From Mycobacterium lehmannii (GTDB lineage: Bacteria > Actinomycetota > Actinomycetes > Mycobacteriales > Mycobacteriaceae): a DNA stretch of 64,000 bases. The translations under genes were made by a program, and so were the position numbers. Below are positions 39,790 to 48,162 of the stretch, piece by piece. Below the pieces are notes generated by a model, which was not told where the DNA came from, did not search any database, and was given only the letters and a program-made list of their open reading frames with translations. The stretch's first letter is position 1, and each line of letters starts with the position of its first letter. The DNA lies in the NCBI RefSeq assembly GCF_002245535.1, contig NZ_NKCN01000018.1, forward strand, positions 55,482 to 119,481, in the 5' to 3' direction.

Positions 39790-41035
39790 AGCAACCCAGC
39801 ATCGTCCAGCCGAAGGTTCCTGTCAGCCCGTTCTTGGCCAGCAGCACCATCGCCACGCCCGCGAGCACGATCAGCACACCGGCCGCGACTGACCGTGCCC
39901 CGGTGGCGCCCACTGGTGCGTCCCACCACGGCAGGCGGCGATGCTCGAGCGGCGAGAGCAGTCGGAACAGGGCGAACATGACGACGGCGAACACGGCGGC
40001 GCGAAGTGCGAGCAGTGCCCAAAAGTACGGTGCGTCAACGTCATAGGCATCGAGTCCGATTGCGTGCAGTGAGAATGCGGCGATGGCGATCGCCACGATG
40101 TGCCACAGGTACAGCGTCATCGCTCCCCCGTTGCCGACCGCGACGACGTACCAGACCCGCGGGCGCTGAGCCCACCGCTGGATCGCCCCTGCGCAGGCGA
40201 TGAACGCGGCGGACACCCAGGTGCAGTGCAACGCGAGAAGCAGGGTGGGCGGCGAGACGTTCGACAGGTGCTCGGTTCCGGTGACGACGAGCGACACCTC
40301 GTAGGGCCCGACCATCGCCAGCACTGTCTGCGCGACGAGCGCACCGGCGCCCACGACGAGCGCGACGCGCGGGTTGATCAACCGTCGCGCGTACCCGACG
40401 CCCAGCGCGACCGGGATGAGCCAGACGATGACGAAGTTCGCGACTCCGGCCATCGGAGCACCGACCGAGAGCCGGATGCTGTCGACGGCCGTGGCCGCTG
40501 CCAGCAGACCGGCCAGCAATACCGCGAGCTGGCGGCCCGTCGACAGTCGGGTCAGAGCGGGGACGAAGGCGAGCACGACCAGGTACACGCCCAGGAACCA
40601 CAGCAGCGCGACGGACTCGCGACCGAGGTCTGCGGCGGAATCCGGGCCGAGGGTGAGTCGCACGGCGAGCAGTCCGACCGTCCAGGCCGCGAGATACCAG
40701 AAGACAGGGCGGCACAATCGCTGCGCACGCGCGACCAGCCACGTGCCCCACCACTTGCCTGCATGCCAGCCGTATGCCCCCGCGGCGCCTCCGGCGAGGA
40801 AGAACAGAGGCATGACCTGCACGATCCACGTCACCGGGGTGAGTGCCGGAATCTCTCCGAGGATGTTGCCGATGCGGACGCCGCCGGAGTCGATGGTCGC
40901 CAGCAGCAGCGCGCAGTGGCCGAACATGACCACGATGAGCGCGGCTAGGCGGGCAACGTCGACGGCGCGGTCGCGGGTCGGCGGGGTGTCGGCGGCCAGT
41001 TCGTCGGCGCCGGACAGAGGCTTGGTGAGCGTCAC
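39746..41035 (-). CDS. Membrane acyltransferase, family 3
   Basis: 429 residues from ATG 41035, with ten or more membrane helices. Diagnostic segments are RDRAVDVARLAALIVVMFGHC near the N-terminus (the family's conserved D-x-R and H, seen in part), VMPLFFLAGGAAGAYG and LTRLSTGRQLAVLL. Acyltransferase-3 proteins O-acylate sugars, lipids or peptidoglycan from the cytoplasmic acyl pool; TmaT, which acetylates trehalose monomycolate in mycobacteria, belongs here. Its neighbourhood with MmpL suggests modifying the exported lipid. The acceptor is unknown. Confidence 0.88.
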   Translation of the reverse strand: MTLTKPLSGADELAADTPPTRDRAVDVARLAALIVVMFGHCALLLATIDSGGVRIGNILGEIPALTPVTWIVQVMPLFFLAGGAAGAYGWHAGKWWGTWLVARAQRLCRPVFWYLAAWTVGLLAVRLTLGPDSAADLGRESVALLWFLGVYLVVLAFVPALTRLSTGRQLAVLLAGLLAAATAVDSIRLSVGAPMAGVANFVIVWLIPVALGVGYARRLINPRVALVVGAGALVAQTVLAMVGPYEVSLVVTGTEHLSNVSPPTLLLALHCTWVSAAFIACAGAIQRWAQRPRVWYVVAVGNGGAMTLYLWHIVAIAIAAFSLHAIGLDAYDVDAPYFWALLALRAAVFAVVMFALFRLLSPLEHRRLPWWDAPVGATGARSVAAGVLIVLAGVAMVLLAKNGLTGTFGWTMLGCFTASAVSARAMARA

Positions 41036-41131
41036 GAGTTCAGCATGCCCCGGCGGGCCGCGGCGCCGCTTGAGTAGTACTACGTGACGCAGCCGTGTCG
41101 AACACGGTGCGTCCTCGCCCGTCTCGCATTG

Positions 41132-41165
41132 AATCGGCCCGCCACCGTGAGGTGACGGGCCGATT
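41132..41165 (-). terminator. Terminator hairpin after the secreted-protein gene
   Basis: AATCGGCCCGCCACC, a GTGA loop and GGTGACGGGCCGATT form a 15-bp stem with one G-U-type pair. It lies 11 bp after the stop at 41177 in the leftward direction. Confidence 0.8.
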
Positions 41166-41176
41166 GTTGGGAGGGG

Positions 41177-41497
41177 TCAGGGCAGCCGGGTGAGCACCGG
41201 GAGCTTGCCGGCCGGCAGCGCCGGGCGCACGCTGGCCGGATTGCGCTGGGGTGCAGTGGTGATGACGATCTTGCCGCCGCGGCAGGAGACGAGCTTGCCG
41301 TCGACGAAGACGTCCTGCCCGTCGTCGATCGGGATGTCGTAGCCGTCCGCGTCGGTGTAGGTGCATCCACCGCCGCCGGGTGTGGGTTCGTTGTCGACGG
41401 CATATGCGGTCGCCGGGGCGAAGACGAAGACGGCCAGGGCGCCGATGAGCGTGGCGGCGTACTGGAGTCGGGTCCGGCGAGCGTGGGTGGTGGTCAT
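41177..41497 (-). CDS. Small secreted protein (106 aa)
   Basis: From ATG 41497 with GAGAGGACAACGAC upstream. Signal peptide about 1-33 (LIGALAVFVFAPATAYA). The mature part has GGGGCTYTDADGYDIPIDDGQDVFVDGK (seen in part) and a second cysteine in LVSCRGGKIVITTAP, allowing one disulfide. No known domain recognised. The 243-bp gap to the acidic-protein gene holds its promoter; I see no clear regulator site. Confidence 0.8.
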   Translation of the reverse strand: MTTTHARRTRLQYAATLIGALAVFVFAPATAYAVDNEPTPGGGGCTYTDADGYDIPIDDGQDVFVDGKLVSCRGGKIVITTAPQRNPASVRPALPAGKLPVLTRLP

Positions 41498-41740
41498 GTC
41501 GTTGTCCTCTCGGGGTGGTGCGGGGTGTTGGAGAAATGATTGCGAGTCGACGAGGGGCTCCGTAATCGCCGCGAAGCCAGAATCCGTTCGCGTGGGGGGA
41601 GGTTTTTCTATCCGCGCGGTAAGGGCCCACGGTCGACAGCTTGCGTTTGAAAGCAATGCGTGACGACGCGTCGTTTGTTGCGTGACAGCGAATCTGGGTG
41701 GGTATACGAGGCCAAAAGCCACCTGCGAAAGGCGACAACG

Positions 41741-42043
41741 ATGGCAGAGCCCGAGTCCGGCCAGTGGAACGTCGCGGCTAAGGAGAACAGGGTTTACCTC
41801 GAACGCACCAATGATGATGGCGAGTTGTTGTTCGGGGACTCAGTTGAGCCGCATGAAGCGCGCCAGCTCGCACGGGCGCTGACGAAATTTGCAGACAAGC
41901 TCGACGACTCCCCTCGGTCCCGCGATGAGGACGACGCTGACGAGGACGACGACGACTCCGACGAGGACGACAAGGACGACGACCAGGACGACGAGGACGA
42001 GGACGACGACGACGAGGACGAGGACGACAAGAAGTCGGACTGA
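41741..42043 (+). CDS. Small protein with a highly acidic Asp/Glu tail
   Basis: 100 residues from ATG 41741, with GCGAAAGG upstream. Residues 1-55 form a compact domain (SGQWNVAAKENRVYLERTNDDG, then HEARQLARALTKFADKL, seen in part). Residues 61-100 are almost only Asp and Glu with a few Lys and Ser. An in-frame ATG at 41660 would add 27 residues and is less likely. The tail is probably disordered and may mimic nucleic acid or bind cations. Family unknown; the domain half reads as a small alpha/beta fold. Confidence 0.75.
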   Translation: MAEPESGQWNVAAKENRVYLERTNDDGELLFGDSVEPHEARQLARALTKFADKLDDSPRSRDEDDADEDDDDSDEDDKDDDQDDEDEDDDDEDEDDKKSD

Positions 42044-42148
42044 GGTTGCTCAGCGGCGACTGAATCCCTCTCTCGCACAACGCTGCCGGCGCATCCGCCT
42101 CGCCCGTTGTCGGTTTCCAGCTGGGTCGCAGCGCTGCGCGACGCATCA

Positions 42149-42183
42149 ATCGTTATCAGAAGCAGCGCCCATCGTTATCAGAA
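42149..42183. repeat. Tandem 13-bp direct repeat upstream of the lipoprotein gene
   Basis: ATCGTTATCAGAA occurs at 42149-42161 and again at 42171-42183, exactly 22 bp apart, or two helical turns. It lies 120-150 bp before the ATG at 42302. Spacing suits two regulator subunits on one DNA face. Confidence 0.7.
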
Positions 42184-42301
42184 ACACCGCGGTACTTCGT
42201 ACGGTCGACGGCTTCCCTGTTGCACGATTGCTCCACGCGCCGCGATGCAGGGGACACTGCTGCGCTGATGGGTTGGAGACGGCTGCCATGGGGAGGAACA
42301 C

Positions 42302-42988
42302 ATGCGCCAACCAGTGACAGCATTCGGTGCTGCGATGGTTTGTCTTCTGGTCGCCGGGTGTGCCAGCTCGGTCGGCAATGCGGTCACGACCACGCCCACG
42401 CGCACGCTGATTCCGCGCCCACTCGTGGAGCGTGAACTGGACGAGCTGCTGTTGACGGCGGATGAGCTGAACGCCGCAATGGGCGCGACGAACATGGCGG
42501 TCACGAGCGCTCAGAGCTCGATGTCGGACAACAGCGCCACGATGGAGCCGCAGGAGTGCCTGGGCATCGACGGGGCGGCGGAGGCGCCGGTGTACGCCGA
42601 CAGCGGGTTCCAAGCCTCGCGGGATCAGAGCCTCAACGACGGTGATAAGTTCGCGCACTACGTGAAGCAGGCCGTCGTGTTGTATCCGCTCGTGAAGAAG
42701 GCCAGTGCTTTTCTCGATGCTTCCGCACAGGAATGGCCAGCCTGCCACGAGTACACCCACCTGCAGAGTGGGACGAAATGGACGGTCGGGCCGATCACCC
42801 ACGCCGACGACGTGCTGAGCACCGTCGCGACTCTGCAGAACGCCGCTGCGCCGGGTTGGGCCTGCGGGCACGCCGTCGCACTGGAGAACAACGTCATCAT
42901 CGACGTGAACACGTGCAGCGCCAACCCGGGCGACTCGGCCCAGCGCATCGCCAAACAGATCGCCGAGGAGGTGGCCGCTCGCTGGTGA
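42302..42988 (+). CDS. Lipoprotein with PknH-like extracellular sensor domain
   Basis: 228 residues from ATG 42302. Lipobox LLVAGC places the lipidated cysteine at C20. The mature domain (about 45-228) has LLLTADELNAAMGATNM, a PQECLGIDG segment, EWPACHEYTHL, WACGHAVALENNVIIDVNTC and a final helix; the cysteines pair as in the PknH sensor-like fold (PF14032). Proteins of this type (Lpq/Lpr group) are thought to bind ligands at the cell surface. The paired direct repeats upstream may control it. Confidence 0.87.
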   Translation: MRQPVTAFGAAMVCLLVAGCASSVGNAVTTTPTRTLIPRPLVERELDELLLTADELNAAMGATNMAVTSAQSSMSDNSATMEPQECLGIDGAAEAPVYADSGFQASRDQSLNDGDKFAHYVKQAVVLYPLVKKASAFLDASAQEWPACHEYTHLQSGTKWTVGPITHADDVLSTVATLQNAAAPGWACGHAVALENNVIIDVNTCSANPGDSAQRIAKQIAEEVAARW

Positions 42989-43121
42989 TCTGTCTGCCGA
43001 TCAGGTGGCGGACCGCTTCGCTTCCGGCGATCGGCAACGCGTCCAGCCGGAGATCACCAGGTTGTTCTTACCCCTTTTGCCCACGCCCTGGTTCGTGTAC
43101 AGGGTTTGCCCACGAATCGAA

Positions 43122-43155
43122 AAAGACACCTCCCGAAACCTCGGAAAGTGCCTTT
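43122..43155 (-). terminator. Terminator after tRNA-Pro
   Basis: Read leftward, AAAGGCAC and GTGTCTTT close a hairpin with an inner CCGA/TCGG stem, followed by a run of T. It lies just 3' of the tRNA. Confidence 0.7.
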
Positions 43156-43163
43156 GACCTGCG

Positions 43164-43237
43164 TCGGGCTGACAGGATTTGAACCTGCGACCCCTACACC
43201 CCCAGTGTAGTGCGCTACCAAGCTGCGCCACAGCCCG
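43164..43237 (-). tRNA. tRNA-Pro (anticodon GGG)
   Basis: The cloverleaf is complete on the minus strand: acceptor CGGGCTG/CAGCCCG, D arm GCGC/GCGC, anticodon stem CTACA/TGTAG around a CTGGGGG loop (anticodon GGG), T arm with GGTTCAAATCC. No CCA is encoded at the 3' end. Confidence 0.95.
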
Positions 43238-43337
43238 CGACGCCGCCGGGATCGCCGGCAGCAGGTCGAAATGCTACCGCAGGCCCCGCCTGCAATCCCA
43301 ACCGCCACCTGGCGCGTGAACCTCGGGGCTCGAACGC

Positions 43338-44252
43338 CTAACGAGTGGCGCTGGGCACCGCATCGACCTCCGCCGCGGTGGCCGCCGGCTCCACGATGCG
43401 CCGATACCGCCACGCCACGTAAAGCGCAGCAGCCCAGCCGATTACGATCAGCGTGTACACCGCCGAGGACCACGGCCATTCGATTCCGAAGTAGTGCACG
43501 AGCTTCTGGCTGTTGGTCAACACGATGACGCCGCCCACGGCCGTGCCCAACAGCGCGGGCCGGATCCGGCTCACCAGCCACGCGGCGAACGGGGCGGCGA
43601 CCACGCCGCCCACGGCCAGTCCGAGCACCACCGGCAGGTTCTCGACGAACTCCTCGCGCAACCCGATACCGAAACCGACCGAGGCCGACGCCGCCACCAG
43701 GAACTCCGAGGCACTGACTGAGCCAATCACCGTGCGCGGCGGCGTCTTACCGCGCGACAGCAACGTGCTCGTCGTCACCGGGCCCCAGCCGCCGCCACCG
43801 GACGCGTCGATGAACCCACCGAACAACCCCAGCGGGCTGAGGAACCTCGCCGTATGCGGTGTCTCACCGTGCCGCATCACCGGAGGGTTGCGCAGCGAGA
43901 ACCGCAACAGCACGTAGATTCCGATCGCGACCAGGATCCCCGCCATCAGCGGGGCGGCATGCTCGGTCGACAGCGACGACAGCACGGTCGCACCTACGAA
44001 TGCCCCGATCGCACCGGGCAGGCCCAGCTTCAGCACGATCGACCAGTCGAGGTTCTTGAACCGCCAGTGCGACAGACCCGAGGCCAGCGTCGTGCCGACC
44101 TCGGCCAGGTGCACCGCGGCGCTCGCCTGGGCAGCTCCGAGGCCACTGAGCACCAGCAGTGTCGAGGCGGTCACGCCGAACGCCATGCCCAGCGCGCCGT
44201 CCACCAGCTGCGCTCCGACACCGACGAGCGTGAATATCAGAAGCGAACGCAC
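43338..44252 (-). CDS. TauE/SafE-family membrane permease (sulfite exporter-like)
   Basis: 304 residues from GTG 44252, about eight membrane helices. The repeated family signature is seen as LVDGALGMAFGVTAST in the first half and GFIDASGGGGWGPVTTSTLL in the second. The family moves sulfur-containing or other organic acid anions such as sulfite, sulfonates or sulfoacetate. A 36-residue C-terminal tail is cytoplasmic. A second, shorter member lies upstream at 44478. Confidence 0.87.
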   Translation of the reverse strand: MRSLLIFTLVGVGAQLVDGALGMAFGVTASTLLVLSGLGAAQASAAVHLAEVGTTLASGLSHWRFKNLDWSIVLKLGLPGAIGAFVGATVLSSLSTEHAAPLMAGILVAIGIYVLLRFSLRNPPVMRHGETPHTARFLSPLGLFGGFIDASGGGGWGPVTTSTLLSRGKTPPRTVIGSVSASEFLVAASASVGFGIGLREEFVENLPVVLGLAVGGVVAAPFAAWLVSRIRPALLGTAVGGVIVLTNSQKLVHYFGIEWPWSSAVYTLIVIGWAAALYVAWRYRRIVEPAATAAEVDAVPSATR

Positions 44253-44477
44253 AGGTTCGACTGCTTTCAGAAGTGGTCAGCGCGGCGGGCCGACCAGACG
44301 GACAGTGGGCGCGAAATCAGATGCGCGCGCGACACCACTCGTCGAAGGCGATGATCCGACGTGACGGCCAGAACGGCTCGAGAGCGCAGAGGGCAGACGG
44401 CGCGGTGCGGAATCGGCGTTCGGCCACCCGGCTCCCCTTCCTGGTCAGTCAACTTCGACTAACCATACAGAACTGCT

Positions 44478-45260
44478 CTAGAGGGTCAGCAATCGATACA
44501 GCCCGATGATTCCCGCCACCACGATCACCGCCCTCAGCGCGTTGGGCGAAAGTCGGCGACCGTAGCGGGCCCCGAGGAAGCCGCCGACCAACGAACCGGC
44601 CGCGATCAGGCCCGCCGCTACCCAGCTGATCCGGTCGAACGCCACCAAGGTGTACGCCACCGCGGCAACGATGTTGACCACCAAAGACAGCAGGTTCTTG
44701 GCGGCGTTCATGCGCTGCATGTCCTCGGGGAGCAGCGCGCCCATCGCCGCGATGAGAAGAATCCCCTGAGCGGCGGTGAAGTAGCCCCCGTAGACCCCGA
44801 CCGCGAACGTCGCGAAGACGACGCTGGCCAACTGCAACCGCGACACGTGCTCGGCGGACTGCCCGGCCGCTTCGGCCCGCGCCCGCGCATACGACTGGAT
44901 CCGTGGGCCGACGACCACGAGCACCAGAGCCGCGATCAGCAACACGGGCACGACCTGCTCGAACACCGTCTCCGGCAGATTGAGCAGCAGCCACGCGCCC
45001 AGCGCCGCACCCACAAACGAGGCCGGGATCTGCCACCGCAGCCGGTGCCACTGGCCCCGCAGTTCGCGGCGGTATCCCCAGGTGCCCGACACCCCGCCGG
45101 CCACCAAACCGATGGCGTTCGACATCGTCGACGTCACCGGCGGATAGCCCAACGCCACCAGGGTGGGAAACGTGATCAGGGTGCCGGAGCCGACGAGCGT
45201 GTTGATCGCGCCCGCTCCCAGACCCGCCAGCGCGATGAGGACCATGTCGACGACGGGCAC
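44478..45260 (-). CDS. TauE/SafE-family membrane permease
   Basis: 260 residues from ATG 45260, about eight membrane helices. Family motifs are GAINTLVGSGTLITFP near 20 and GVYGGYFTAAQGILL in the second half. It lies head-to-tail with the other permease, 225 bp apart, and 66 bp from der. It differs in length and sequence from its neighbour, so it probably has another anion substrate. The 225-bp gap shows no clear riboswitch or ORF. Confidence 0.87.
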   Translation of the reverse strand: MPVVDMVLIALAGLGAGAINTLVGSGTLITFPTLVALGYPPVTSTMSNAIGLVAGGVSGTWGYRRELRGQWHRLRWQIPASFVGAALGAWLLLNLPETVFEQVVPVLLIAALVLVVVGPRIQSYARARAEAAGQSAEHVSRLQLASVVFATFAVGVYGGYFTAAQGILLIAAMGALLPEDMQRMNAAKNLLSLVVNIVAAVAYTLVAFDRISWVAAGLIAAGSLVGGFLGARYGRRLSPNALRAVIVVAGIIGLYRLLTL

Positions 45261-45326
45261 TTGGGAAAGGCTAATCGTCTGTTTGGGGAGGGGCAGCGGC
45301 GCCTAACGTCGCTGGACGTCCACAAA

Positions 45327-46742
45327 TCACCGAGAGCCGGGTCCCCGCTTCTCGCGCATCCGCACGTTGATCCGGATCGGGCTGCCCTCGAAGCCGAACA
45401 TCTCGCGCAGTCGCCGCTCCAGGAACCGCCGATAACCCGCCTCCAGAAACCCCGAGGTGAACAACACGAACGTCGGCGGGCGAGCCGTCGCCTGTGTGGC
45501 GAACAGGATCCGCGGTTGCTTACCGCCGCGCACCGGCGGCGGATGGGCCGCCACCACTTCCTTGAGGAACGTGTTCAACCGCCCCGTGGAGATGCGGGTG
45601 TCCCACGACTCGAGCGACTTCTCCAGGGCCGGTACCAGTTTCTGCACCGCGCGGCCCGTCTTGGCCGAGATGTTCACCCGCGGCGCCCACTGCAACTGCA
45701 CGAGCTCGCGGTCGATCTCGCGGTCCAGCAGGTAGCGCCGGTCCTCGTCGACCAGATCCCATTTGTTGAACGCCAGCACCAGCGCCCGGCCCGCCTCGAT
45801 CACCATCGACAGCACGCGTTGGTCCTGCTCGGTCAGCGGTTGCGAGGCGTCGATCAGCACGATCGCCACCTCGGCCGCGTCGATGGCGCCGTGCGTGCGC
45901 ACCGACGCGTAGAACTCGTGCCCGCTCGCCTGCCCGACCTTGCGGCGAAGACCCGCGGTGTCGACGAACCGCCACAGCTTGCCGTCCATCTCGATCAGCG
46001 AGTCGACCGGATCGACGGTGGTGCCCGCGACGTCGTGGACGACGGAGCGCTGATCACCGGCCAGCCGGTTCAGCAGCGAGCTCTTGCCCACGTTCGGCTT
46101 GCCCACCAATGCGACCCGGCGTGGCCCGCCCCCGCCGCCCGACATCTCCGAAACCGCGGGCAGGGCGTCGATCACGGTGTCGAGCAGGTCGGCCACGCCT
46201 CGGCCGTGCATCGCGCTGATCGCGTGCGGCTCCCCCAGACCCAACGACCACAGCATGGCGGCGTCGGCTTCCCCGCGCTCGCTGTCAACCTTGTTGGCCG
46301 CCAGGAACACCGGCTTACCGGAGCGTTGCAGCAGTTTCGCTGCCGCCTCGTCGGCAGTGGTGGCGCCGACCACCGCGTCGACGACGAAGATGATCGCGTC
46401 GGCTGTCCGCATCGCCACCGACGCCTGCTCGGCAACCAGCTGTTGCAGACCCTTGGCGTCGGGTTCCCAACCGCCCGTGTCCTGCAGAATGAACCTGCGG
46501 CCCAACCACAACGCGTCATAGGACACCCGGTCGCGCGTCACCCCCGGTACGTCCTGCACGACGGCTTCGCGCCGGCCCAGGATTCGGTTCACCAACGTCG
46601 ACTTACCGACGTTCGGTCGCCCGACGACGGCGACGACGGGCGGTGCCGTCGCGGCCTCCTCGATGGCTTCGGCTATATCTCTTGCCGAGTCTTCTGCGAT
46701 CTCCCAATCGCTTTCGTCGACCCAGGTTCCGTCCTCGCTCAT
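45327..46742 (-). CDS. der: Ribosome-associated GTPase Der (EngA)
   Basis: 471 residues from ATG 46742. Two GTPase domains in tandem: GRPNVGKST (41-49) with DTGGWE, and GKPNVGKSS (214-222) with DTAGLRRK, plus the C-terminal KH-like domain. The tandem arrangement is unique to Der, which acts in 50S subunit maturation. A 34-residue acidic N-terminal extension is normal in mycobacteria. Its start overlaps the cmk stop (ATGA). Confidence 0.98.
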   Translation of the reverse strand: MSEDGTWVDESDWEIAEDSARDIAEAIEEAATAPPVVAVVGRPNVGKSTLVNRILGRREAVVQDVPGVTRDRVSYDALWLGRRFILQDTGGWEPDAKGLQQLVAEQASVAMRTADAIIFVVDAVVGATTADEAAAKLLQRSGKPVFLAANKVDSERGEADAAMLWSLGLGEPHAISAMHGRGVADLLDTVIDALPAVSEMSGGGGGPRRVALVGKPNVGKSSLLNRLAGDQRSVVHDVAGTTVDPVDSLIEMDGKLWRFVDTAGLRRKVGQASGHEFYASVRTHGAIDAAEVAIVLIDASQPLTEQDQRVLSMVIEAGRALVLAFNKWDLVDEDRRYLLDREIDRELVQLQWAPRVNISAKTGRAVQKLVPALEKSLESWDTRISTGRLNTFLKEVVAAHPPPVRGGKQPRILFATQATARPPTFVLFTSGFLEAGYRRFLERRLREMFGFEGSPIRINVRMREKRGPGSR

Positions 46743-47422
46743 CGCTGCGCTCCCGCTCGCTCCCGCACGAGGTTTCTCAGATGCTCGATCACCTCGGGCT
46801 GCGTCATCGCGCTGGTGTCGACCACGACGGCGTCATCGGCGGGCCGCAGCGGCGACACCGCCCGCGTGGAGTCGAGGTGGTCGCGCCGCTTGACGTCGGC
46901 CAGCACGGCCTCGTAGTCGTCGTCCAGACCGCTGGTTTTGTTCTGGTCGTTGCGGCGGCGGGCACGCTCTTCGGCCGACGCGGTCAAGAAAATCTTGAGG
47001 TGGGCGTCGGGCAGCACCACTGTGCCGATGTCGCGGCCCTCCACGACGACGCTGTCCTGACCGGAGGCCAGCTTGCGCTGCAGGTCGACGAGCCGGGTGC
47101 GCACGGCGGGCACCGCCGAGACCGCCGACACCGCCTTGGTCACCGCGTCGCCGCGAATCTCGGTCGAAACATCTTCTCCGTCAAGGTAAGAACGGTCTTC
47201 GTCGGGGTCGTAGCCGACCGCCAGTTCGGCGTTCGCGGCCGTCGCCGCAACAGCTTCGGTGTTGGTGAGGTCGACACCGGCACGCAGCACGGCCAGCGTG
47301 ACGATCCGGTACATCGCGCCGGTATCCAGATAGCGTGCGTTCAGTGCGCGCGCCAAACCCTTTGATACCGTTGACTTCCCAGTTCCCGCAGGACCATCGA
47401 CGGCGATGACCAGCGACGTCAC
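46739..47422 (-). CDS. cmk: Cytidylate kinase
   Basis: 227 residues from ATG 47422. P-loop GPAGTGKST (10-18), the CMP-binding LDTGAMYR and VVVEGRDIGTVV segments, and the lid RARRRNDQ. It phosphorylates CMP and dCMP. Overlaps der at one end and the pseudouridine synthase gene at the other, as in M. tuberculosis. Confidence 0.98.
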   Translation of the reverse strand: MTSLVIAVDGPAGTGKSTVSKGLARALNARYLDTGAMYRIVTLAVLRAGVDLTNTEAVAATAANAELAVGYDPDEDRSYLDGEDVSTEIRGDAVTKAVSAVSAVPAVRTRLVDLQRKLASGQDSVVVEGRDIGTVVLPDAHLKIFLTASAEERARRRNDQNKTSGLDDDYEAVLADVKRRDHLDSTRAVSPLRPADDAVVVDTSAMTQPEVIEHLRNLVRERAGAQR

Positions 47423-48162
47423 AGGCCGACCGCCTTGTACAACTCGCCGAGCTCCTTCTGCGTCAGGACCCGGATGCTGCCAGGGCGCTGATCACCGAGC
47501 GCGACGGTGCCGATGTCGGTTCGCACCAGCTCCTGCACCGGATGGCCGACCGCCGCGAGCATCCGACGCACGATCCGCTTGCGGCCCTCGTGCAGGGTGA
47601 CCCGCACCAGTGTCTTGCCGGGCACCTTGTCGACGACGGCGAAATCGTCGACCCGCGCCGGTCCGTCGTCGAGTTCGACGCCGTTGCGCAGTTCGCGGCC
47701 CACACCGCGTGGCACGGCGCCCAGCACGGTGGCCAGGTAGGTCTTGGGCACTTCGAACGAGGGGTGCATCAGCCGATGGGCCAGTTCCCCGTCGTTGGTC
47801 AGCAGCATCAGCCCCTCGGTGTCGGCGTCGAGCCTGCCGACGTGAAACAGCTTCTTGTTACCCCGAACCCGGTGCTCGACGAGGTCACCGATGCACGGGC
47901 GTCCCCGGTCGTCGGACATCGTCGAATGCATGCCCCTTGGTTTGTTGATCGCCAGGTGTACCAGGGTGTCGTCGAGCGTCACCCGCGCCCCGTCGACCCT
48001 GATCACCGAAGCCTCGGGGTCGACACGGGTGCCCAATTCGGTGACGACACGGTCGTCGACCTCGACGCGACCGTCCCTTATCATCTTCTCGGCGACCCGG
48101 CGCGACGCAATTCCGGCCTGCGACAACACTTTCTGTAGCCGCACGCCTTCAGGCTCAGCCAT
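47419..48162 (-). CDS. RNA pseudouridine synthase, RluB/RsuA family (Rv1711-like)
   Basis: 247 residues from ATG 48162; ATG 48168 is an equal alternative. An S4 domain opens the protein (GVRLQKVLSQAGIASRR). The catalytic aspartate motif of the family is GRLDADTEGLMLLTNDG, followed by KTYLATV and VRVTLHEGRKRIVRRM. It modifies a uridine in large-subunit rRNA; the exact site is inferred from family. Overlaps scpB. Confidence 0.95.
   Translation of the reverse strand: MAEPEGVRLQKVLSQAGIASRRVAEKMIRDGRVEVDDRVVTELGTRVDPEASVIRVDGARVTLDDTLVHLAINKPRGMHSTMSDDRGRPCIGDLVEHRVRGNKKLFHVGRLDADTEGLMLLTNDGELAHRLMHPSFEVPKTYLATVLGAVPRGVGRELRNGVELDDGPARVDDFAVVDKVPGKTLVRVTLHEGRKRIVRRMLAAVGHPVQELVRTDIGTVALGDQRPGSIRVLTQKELGELYKAVGL

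Noticed and set aside
41673..41705. Possible SigF-type promoter (GTTT ... GGGTAT) before the acidic-protein gene
   Set aside because: The two boxes are 23 bp apart, outside the 15-17 bp expected.
41930..42040. GAC/GAG-rich repeats that could look like a repeat array
   Set aside because: They are codons for a continuous acidic tail, without spacers, so not CRISPR or an intergenic repeat.
44253..44477. Possible sulfur-related riboswitch between the two TauE/SafE genes
   Set aside because: No conserved pseudoknot or SAM-type core could be traced. Only weak short stems are seen.
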